64,000 bases of DNA, taken from the NCBI GenBank assembly GCA_037074705.1, contig CM073591.1:1852087-1916086 (forward strand). Direction: 5' to 3'. The notes under the pieces were generated by a model that saw nothing but the letters and a program-made list of their open reading frames with translations, ran no database searches and was not told the DNA's origin. The first letter of the stretch is position 1. The number at the start of each line of letters is the position of its first letter. The translations under genes and the position numbers were made by a program. Below are positions 55,515-64,000 of the stretch, piece by piece. Origin of the DNA: Zhengitettix transpicula. Its lineage: Eukaryota; Arthropoda; Insecta; Orthoptera; Tetrigidae.

Positions 55515-58105
55515 CAAGAAAGAAAAAACCTTGATATTTCACTCCGCCATCGGTGCTAATTTACGTGCTTCTTGATAAGAGAGAAGGCGTAGAAAAATTC
55601 GAACCTAAATGTCAACCACAGAGCCTTCATCTGCGCGGATTCCTTTGGAAGCGAGAAAGATCCAGCGACAGCAACGTCAGTGATTTTATCCTTGCTTCAG
55701 GCAATTCAAGGTCCTTTTAAACAACATAAATGAATTTCTACTGAACATTACATTAATATTTTACTCCAACGAATATACGCAGTCTGTTTAGTGACATGTC
55801 AACTGCACTGTGTTGGTTATTTTACCTTAACCTGAGGAGGCTCCATGGCGACGGGCGAAGCCAGTTAATTGTTGATACCTTATTATTACGCTGAACCTTC
55901 TGTCTTCCATTTTCGTTGCTCCCACATTGTTTCACCAACTCTTCGGCTCTCCCATTGTCGTTACGTTTGCGCCGCTATTAAGTGTTGCCAACTGACCAGT
56001 GCAGTTGCGTTTCTATAGGCTCTTCTTAGCACCTGACGAAAGGAAAATTGGGTGGCATTTATATTTACCCTTTTTTTCTGTAATGACTATCTTTTTTATT
56101 CGTAAATATAAGGATTGCTAGACATGCATTGTTGCCTCAGGCGAACAAAACTTTAGAGATGCACAGTTTTTCGGACCCTGAAAGTGAGAGGTGTGTATGG
56201 TGGAGTCAGTTTTCAGAGTTCCTGGTACCATGATTAAAAAGCGTTAATACCCAGCAGAGACAGACTGTATAAGAGTCCCCGGGTATTGGAATTGCAAGTG
56301 GACAGTCTGCTGTAATTCGTCTATTGCCATATTGATGCAATTACCAAAGTTTTGAAAAACAACGTTATCAACAGTTGAGAGCAGGAAGTGCTTGTGTTTG
56401 AAAAATAAAACACGTTTAAATTCTGTGCAATATGGTCTATGTGTGATGTGCGACAATAATCGAGTGAGTTCGAGCCCAGACGAACAGCTAAGGGTAAAGT
56501 AAACAAAAAAGAATTAAATCGATTTTAAACCTAATGTATAAATTTCATGATCGTCAGATTTCTTAATTCAATAATTATTTTTATAATGTTTATTGTAATT
56601 ATTAAATTGTCATTTTTGTAAGTATTTTATTGTCTGCGGCCCTGAGAATTAAGCCGTGGCACAACAATACAAACTTGTAAAATTTCAACTGATATAAGAA
56701 ATTGTTATATTTAATTAAATTTGTTATATTTTCAATTTTTGTTTTCATTTTAAATCCTTTCATTTTAAGTTTATTTTCTTTATAATTTACAGTGTATTCA
56801 TGGATATGAATAGTATCAGTTATTACTGGGCCAAATAAAGCCTTAGGAATGTTTGTTAATCTCAGCAACATCCATAACCCCACATTTGACTACAAACTCG
56901 ATTGTTTTCGAGTTATTTTACTTTATTTAAAAAACATTCAAGTGTCTTTACTGTTAATAAAGATGTGATGTCAAACAACTCTGTTCTTAATGTACGTACG
57001 AGCCTAATTACACTGCTTATTTTTTCCTTAATTTACAGAATGATTATGACAAAATGTCGAAAGCTTTCTCAAAATTTTATAAAATAAATCGGAGTGACTA
57101 CTAAAGGTTTTTATTATTATTATTAATTATCTGGGCGCCCAGCGTTGCACGGGAACTCATTCTAATCACATTAACTATAAAATATATGAAATTAAGGTGA
57201 TAAACTAATATTAGGGAAAAATCATGGAACGTTCCATATTTATACCAGGTCAGTTTTACTAAAGAAAATTAGTTTCACAATTATTCGTATTGTTTTTTAT
57301 TATTATCATTTGATGGATTATTGCTGGATAAAATTATACTTTACATTAAATCAAAATATTTCCGCTTTATTCCATTACGAAATAAAGGAACTATTTCCTT
57401 TGTTGTGCAGTGTCGCCTCTCTCGGGCGTGCTGTGACGTCGTGATTTCTAGACGCGCAGAAGTTTAATACAAAATAATGACATTTTCATTTACAATTATT
57501 CCAAAATTTATTTTAGGGGTGTCTCCCCCCCCCCTCCCGCAAAAGTACCTATTTTCGTGTTTTTAAGAATTAGTGTACCTACTTTTTAGCAATTTGCCCG
57601 TGAATTAAAATATTTACAGAGATGAACGTTAATACATACATCCAGTTTTTTATTAAGTAGATTAAATTGTTGTTAGAATATGTTTCAACGAACAATTAAG
57701 GATGCGTTGTTTTTAAACTGTAATTTTAAAGTTTATTTAGACTCATCCACCTGAGTTTTACTGTACCACGACAATCTCGGTAATTGCAGAAACGCTCCAA
57801 TATTAAGCCCCAACGTGTTTGTGACTTTATTCCGCAACCTGTTAGTTATTTATGTGCCTGGAGCAGCCAAGTGAGAGAATTAAGAGCTGTAAGAATAAAC
57901 ACTGAAGACGTCACCGGGTTATCAATGCGCATGCGCGGACTGGACGCACCAATTAATAAGTAATTAAATCGGTCGCGGTTTCTGTTATCGGAGCCTCGCT
58001 AATTGGGATGTTTTGGGGCGACCGTCCATAATTCCCTTCCAAATGTCAACTGATTGACGGACGAGTCCTTATAAGAGGCGCGGCAACGCTGGAGCAGAGG
58101 AACGA
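55515..58105. other. Gene-free flank between K10 and L3
   Basis: Counterpart of 41,370-43,960; no supported gene. L3 TATA box at about 58,069. Confidence 0.5.
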
Positions 58106-58113
58106 GAGGAACC

Positions 58114-58404
58114 ATGGCGCAGCGCTTCAACTGGGGTGAGAATTTCCGTGACAACATCTGCCGGACGGCGAAAATCCTGATTAAAATTCATCCAGAGATT
58201 ATGCAACCGCTCACAGTCTCAGTCGGTCTTGTAATAAATCTGACTATTTAGACGAATTATAAATTATGAACTATATGGCGGTCAATCAGACCTCCCAATA
58301 ATAAAAACAGATACAAAGTTTCTTCCACAGACTTGGGGACCTTCTCAAGAAACCGGGATACTTGTATCATCTTTAGACACAGACGGCCATATTGTTCATA
58401 ATCG

Positions 58405-58454
<50 letters not shown>

Positions 58455-59817
58455 AACCAAATTTTCTCCTATGCTTATTTATCAATGATTTGCCCCACGT
58501 TGTGGTGCCAAAACGTAATAATCTATACGGGCGTCTTAATAACAAAAAAATTAAACTTTATAACAAAACAGATTTATTAAACAAAAATTTACATTTATCA
58601 GAATTTAATACTATAAAAGATCTCTTTTTCTCATGGGTCTCTACCTGGGCTTGACAATGGAACAGAATCGAAAAAGGCCCAACATGTATGTTTTAATTAA
58701 ACAAAAAAAATATTTATTAAATTTATCAACGGATTTAACTTACAGCTTGCTTCTAATTTTTAGTATAACAAAGAAGGGAACGAAATCTGACTGATATACT
58801 TTAAATAACGTTCACATCTGATTATATTGTTCATTCTAACTTACTGTTTCTCGGGTCTCTTGGGCTCGTATCTTTAGATTCGCACTTCATATCTTACACG
58901 TTCATACACTTATTCCAACACAATCCCTCTGGTTCGCTGCTGCCTGGTTCTCCATATCTTGTTACGTCTCCTTATGTGTTCCTTGTGAAGTTCCTCGGTG
59001 TCGGTTGTCGTATCCGGTCGCACCTCCTCTGCGTTAAAAGTCGAATTCCAAACAGCACGCTGGCTCCACACTCATTACTGACTGCTGACTCACGTCTAAC
59101 TCACGACTAAGTCTCGACTCTAAGTCCAACTCCAAACTGCCTCTTTCCTCCTCCTCACTTTCCGTCCAACTCCACACTGCCTCTTTCCTCCTCCTCACTT
59201 TCCATCCAACTCCACACTGCTTTAACAATAGGATATTCCTCTATATATACTGCTAGCATCTCGGTTCCTCTCCCGGTTCAAAAGTCCGTCGCCATGGTAA
59301 ATGCGACAGAATCCCATTAACGAGATTTACTTTCTTGCCGCTGGAGTCCTTCCTTTCCTCGCTTCACAAGTGCGCGACACTAATTTCCCTTGCAGCTGCT
59401 AGGCCCTTCGTCACGTCTCATTGCAATTACTTTGCAATTTACCCTTGTCCGTTTGACCAGAACTTCCTATAACAAATCGCCGTTTCCCGATCTTTTCAAG
59501 TTACGGCCTCCTTTCTTGTCCCAAGCAAATACGCCAACTGTCAGGTCATTTATCCTAACTCAATGTCTTTCAAAGACCCATACATCTCGTTCGCTCTTAA
59601 GTTCTGACCCCTCCACACGTGCGTCGTGACGAATTTCTTCCGACAGAAACCGTCCTTCCAAGTTACGCTTCTGACGGCAAATCTCCCTAGTCGGAGATAA
59701 ATGTCTTTTGCTTCTTCAAAGAGCCCCTAATCATTTTTCACACGCTTTCTCTTCACCACTCGTGTGCTGTTCCGAGCCAATGCCTCTAATTTCATGCATT
59801 ACATTATTTAATGCATT

Positions 59818-59879
<62 letters not shown>

Positions 59880-62277
59880 AATAAGTGATTTTAAATATTC
59901 ATACTAGTTGTCTTGGTGTGGGAATGTTGGAGATAATTCCCATAGTACTAGGAGTAGACTGGGTCATGAAACACAAAGTAATACTTAATTTCCAGGAAAT
60001 AATGTAGCCGCTCCGCTACCTTCCTTGCGTTTTTTCGTTGATTATTCATGTTTGGGCGCCAGGTAATTTTTTGGAGAAAATCACCAAAACAACTTTTTAA
60101 TCTTTCATAAATTTATTTAATTGAACACGAGATATAATGAACTCCAGGGCGTGGTTTATAAAACTTTCAAATCTAGTTGGACCACGTCCATCCGTGGTCG
60201 AGTCCAGTCTGGAACTGACCATTACGCTTCTCCCCTTCGCCGGCCTAAAATAACATTGCATTTCCGGCACCTGCAGTCACCCCCGCCAAGGGCGCTCGAC
60301 CGTACCTCGCAACAATCATGTTACAATATATATATTGTAATAAGTGATTTTAAATACTAAAACTAGTTGTCTTGGTGTGGAAATGTTGGAAATAAAATTT
60401 TTTCACACGGCTGGTCATTGGGACCAAGTTTACGGTGACATGAAGCGGGGTTTGCGAGGGACGCTTTGGCAGGTCATTTTCTGAAAATGTATTTAAGGTC
60501 CACCAGTTGTGGCTTGATTATCCCGCGTTTAGATTCGTAAACCGCGTTTTTTATCACAATCGGTTAATTTGTATAAAATGGTGTGGTTTAGTTTTTCGCA
60601 AAATGTGAGTAATTTAGATTGCAATTCTAATATGTGTGTCCATGAATCTAAAATTGGTTCTGTTTCAATATACGTTAGTATGTTTAAGTGTTATTGTACT
60701 ACTTGTAGTGTATCAAGGTGATCATAATAAATACCTGATTCGTTTTGTAACTGGGGCGTCTGACTCTGTCTCTATTTTCGCGAAACGTGGGGCCACATGT
60801 GTAAATGTTTCTCTCTCTAAAGTTTGTGTATGAAATTCGTATTAAGTATTATCTGTGTTTACGACTGATGATGACATGTCTGCGAGGGCTATTCTCTAGC
60901 AGGCAATACCTGTGAATGATGTTCTCTCGGAGGTAGAACCATGTAGGAGAGATACGAAGGGGTTACGTTTGGGGATGCTTTTTTCCTCTCCGGTTTTGAA
61001 CTAAGGTTCCACCAATCAGAGGCACCTCGGCCTGTTCAGAGAGGTGTATGCTCCGGGGTCACAGACCTTGGGCATACAGTAATAGTTGTCCGCTATTCCC
61101 ATTGGAATAGTCGGCCAACTGCCTCTTAAATTGGTCGAGGCACGGAGAAGGGAATGCTGCGTCCCCACAGCGAACTCATCTCCCGCTATCGGAAGGGCGT
61201 GGGACAAGTACCTAATGCCCGACTTACCTGATGCAGGCTTTTCTATGGTTTGTCCTGCATTTCTTTACGCGCATGCCAGGTAGGATCCTTGAAATATAGC
61301 TCGCGGGCTCTAGTTAACCCCTGGATACCTTCCTCTACCCTTCCGCCTCCCCCCTTTCAAATCCCTTCCTATGCTATTAAAGGGGAGTTGCCACCATGTG
61401 CATTACCCTCATGTAGCCTGTTACCTAAAAAAAAAGACTGATGATAAGAGATGAAGGTCTCCGTGGTTGTGCTGCAGCCGTGTTGCTGCTGCTGCTGCCT
61501 GACTCACCGCTGTCACGGCTACATGTCGCCATGTCGCCATGTCGCTTCGACTGCTCGTCCAAATACGAGCCCGTGTGCACCTCGGGCCCGATCGATCTCA
61601 GAACATTCTACAGCGAATGCCACATGAAAATGCACAACTGCAAGCACAGAGAATGTGAGTACGGGGTTGAGGATCAATGAGACAACTGGAACTGTAAATA
61701 TGTATTGTAATAATTAGAAGAAGTTATTAATTAACAATTAATTGTTATACTAAGAATTCAATGAATTAAATAACAATTAATTTGCCTCTCCTTGGCAGGA
61801 AAATTTATGTAATACTCAATAGAAATTAAACTATTATTATTAATTAACGGGAGAATTTATTTACTAAATTTAAAATGAGAGGATGTTAAATAATCACAGA
61901 ATTTAAACCTCAGAAGTTCTCGTTCTGATTAAGGGTTCTATTCTCCTATGACTTTTCAAACACTTTAGCGCCTTTCTGCTTCGCTGAATCTCTAATTGTT
62001 TGCAGGTCACGTGACGCTCGCTTACTTTATTTTTTATTCTGTTCACCTTCTTCTCTCTCAATATCTGGCAACTACGCTGCGAACGTCTATGCCGCCAATA
62101 ATTAAACATTATAATATCCACAATATACACACATGCAGCATCTCATAACTCGGTCCAGACGTAGTGACGAAGGTTCTGCTTTACAAGTTACGTTCCTTTC
62201 AACAGTTTTATTTTTTATCTTTTGCAGACTACACCGTAAACTATGAAGGAGAATGCCGGCCACTAATTCCAAACTGA
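58114..62277 (+). CDS. L3: secreted Kazal-type inhibitor (P1 Ser), unit B copy
   Basis: Exons 58114-58135, 61478-61654, 62228-62277; protein identical to L1 and L2, stop TGA as in L2. AATAAA at 62,341-62,346. Intron 1 repeats as in L2 (AT arrays 58,406-58,450 and 59,820-59,876; protease remnant 59,903-60,007; R1 60,974-61,435). Confidence 0.85.
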
Positions 62278-62349
62278 AGACACCTTCACCGGGCCATATA
62301 TTTGTCTATTGTGTAACTAAACTGCAACACTGAGACGATTAATAAAATG

Positions 62350-63200
62350 TTGAAACTAAAGGCCTGGAAATTCCATTCTTCACCGCCCACTTAATCGTTT
62401 CCATAGTTAAATAGTTTAATCTCTATTTTCAGATATCTTTCCACTTTACGTCATTTCAGGCCAGTAAAATATCAATTCTTTCTCTAACTTTGACACACTT
62501 AACCTCTAATTAACATAATATTATCTGCATCTATTTTTGGTTGAAGTAATGTCCCTAAGCCTAGCTCATATTATGAAATAATGTTGTTAATTAACTGTAT
62601 TTTCTTTAATTGTAAGAACCCGTATTTAATTAAGTTGTAATTTGATGCAGCTAGCAGCGGGAAAACTGAACATTATTTTGAAAAAATTGTTTCATTATTT
62701 TTGCTATTAGCGAGAAAAGTGAAAAATTAAGTGGTTTTTAGGCCACAGGAACTTTTCCAGAGGCCTTTGGCATTGAAAAAATTGCGGGGGGGTTTTCACT
62801 AATGGCCACGACAATGTGAGGGGAAAAATGCCGGACCTTGTGCTCGTGGCGCAGTGACATAAAGGAGTCACTTCTGCAAAACCGTCATTTTACAAACTTT
62901 ACTGCGCGTGCTTGACGTGATGTAGGTAGGAATTATCTTGTGATCGTGTTAGAACAGTTGGCCATCTACCTTCCAAACTGGAGAAGAGAATTCTACAGCA
63001 CCGCAAGGAAAGGCGTGGGACAAGTAGCAAAAGAACGATCTGCCTGATTCAGGTTTCCTGGGATGTCTCCTTCAGCACTTCTAGGCGAATGACCGGGGAC
63101 ATCAGGGAACAAACACCTAGCGTCCCCACTTCTTGTTGTCTAGAAAAGAAAGAGATCACGACGTTCATGCCAAGGTGAAAACAGTACAATAGTTAAGGTA
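62350..63200. other. Gene-free stretch downstream of L3
   Basis: Counterpart of 33,540-34,390; nothing coding. Confidence 0.5.
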
Positions 63201-63206
63201 CATGTA

Positions 63207-63710
63207 CAGGGTGTTTCAAAAAGAATCGTACAATGTTCCATGTATATATTATAAAAATTAATGGTCTCGTAAAATGACGGTTTCTTTTGTACTAAAGGAA
63301 ATTAATCGCAATTTTTTTACCTAAGAAGTCAAAGATCCTCCACTGAGATTCACGGCACTTCCACGCAGTATTTAAATTCGTTCAAAGTCTCTAGCGAACA
63401 CGCATTGAGCTAATTCGCTTTCGCAGTTGTTGTTACGCAGTGCGATCATTCTCGCTGGAAGTGGATGAAGGGGAAACTGAGTATGTTATGAATTCCCACA
63501 AGGATCGGAGATTTTGGTGGCCAGTAAAGTAAGACTGATTCACTTTTGTCCAGGTCGGCCGATCCATCCCTGAGGAAGCATATTATTTAAGATCTGTCGA
63601 ACGTACAGGCTTCAGCGTGGAACCACATTGACAATTGTTCAGTCACGTAGGGGTTAAAGCTGAATAGTTATGAATTTCTTAAATCGGAAGAGTATTTTTG
63701 AAACACCCTA
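63207..63710. mobile_element. 504-bp mariner-type element, unit B copy
   Basis: Same terminal repeats and TA flanks as 34397-34900. Confidence 0.7.
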
Positions 63711-63788
63711 TAGACAGAAACACTGGTGGGTGACGTAGCTGTTTATTGATTGAGATGATTAATTTTCTTTATCTTAAGAGGATTACGG

Positions 63789-63830
63789 TCATGGCTTAGA
63801 TTGAAGGAAAGGATCCCAGGTCAGCTTCAT
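63789..63830 (-). pseudogene. Orphan K6 start codon at the unit B/C junction
   Basis: Same junction sequence as at 49,649-49,690, with ATG at 63828-63830. It shows that a third unit begins at 63,821. Confidence 0.75.
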
Positions 63831-64000
63831 GGCGACTGTGAGTTGGCCTGTTGGGTCTCTTCCTTTATAAGCAACCAGTGCGGAGAAACCTTGATATTTC
63901 GCACCGCCATCGGTGCTAATTTACGTTCTTCTTGATAAGAGAGAAGACGTAATAAAATTCGAACCTAAATGTCAACCACAGAGCCTTCATCTGCGCGGAT
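63821..64000. repeat. Start of tandem unit C, truncated by the window
   Basis: The 180 bp after the junction match the first 180 bp of units A and B, so the array continues beyond the window. Confidence 0.85.

Larger units (their letters stand above)
49681..63820. repeat. Tandem unit B (about 14.14 kb)
   Basis: Second copy of 35,537-49,680, holding K9, K10 and L3. Near-identical; examples of differences are a cluster near 50,311-50,317 versus 36,167-36,173 and single bases near 52,725, 56,809 and 57,135. Confidence 0.92.

Overview
The window looks like insect nuclear DNA. It is AT-rich and intron- and repeat-rich, with GT-AG introns, TATA boxes, AATAAA signals, A-tailed retroposons, mariner-type remnants, a Methuselah-like class B GPCR and secreted single-domain Kazal inhibitors. 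A large, repeat-laden insect genome (for example cockroach/termite-like) fits best, but the order cannot be fixed from sequence alone. All gene models below were assembled by eye from splice sites, reading phase and comparison between paralogs in the window.

The main content is an expanding cluster of small secreted Kazal-type serine protease inhibitor genes. Ten minus-strand loci (K1-K10, one a clear pseudogene and one without its start codon) and three plus-strand loci (L1-L3) share one design. Exon 1 has 22 coding nt, followed by a phase-1 intron inside the signal peptide, an exon 2 of about 174 nt carrying five of the six cysteines, a second phase-1 intron, and a short exon 3 with the last cysteine and the stop. 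Intact products are 82-83 aa. In the K genes intron 1 is only 66-69 nt and in frame, so naive ORF calls read through it and miss the signal peptide. In the L genes intron 1 is about 3.3 kb and full of repeats. Paralogs keep the signal peptide and even intron 1 nearly unchanged, but differ at the predicted P1 residue (F, W, L, Y, K, S). This looks like a diversifying inhibitor repertoire.

Layout. 1-0.6 kb: K1 (3' end outside the window, start codon lost). 3.3-4.2 kb: K2. 4.2-9.9 kb: repeats, no supported gene. 9.9-16.3 kb, minus strand: Methuselah-like GPCR with a 1959-nt terminal exon, two small upstream exons and a tandemly duplicated 5' region (one broken and one intact signal-peptide exon). 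16.6-18.4 kb: interspersed repeats. 18.4-26.8 kb: K3, K4 and K5, separated by a diverged tandem repeat and retroposons. 29.3-33.5 kb: L1. 35.1-35.5 kb: K6 pseudogene. 35,537-49,680 is unit A (K7, K8, L2); 49,681-63,820 is unit B (K9, K10, L3); 63,821 onward is the start of a third unit. Units A and B are near-identical direct tandem copies of about 14.14 kb whose breakpoint cuts through exon 1 of the K6 pseudogene.

How the parts relate. The Kazal products should be secreted and inhibit serine proteases of different specificity. The GPCR is a physical neighbour and nothing in the sequence links it functionally to them. Perfect TGACGTCA motifs recur in the second introns of the K genes and just upstream of both GPCR signal-peptide exons, which could hint at shared regulation but may simply reflect duplication.
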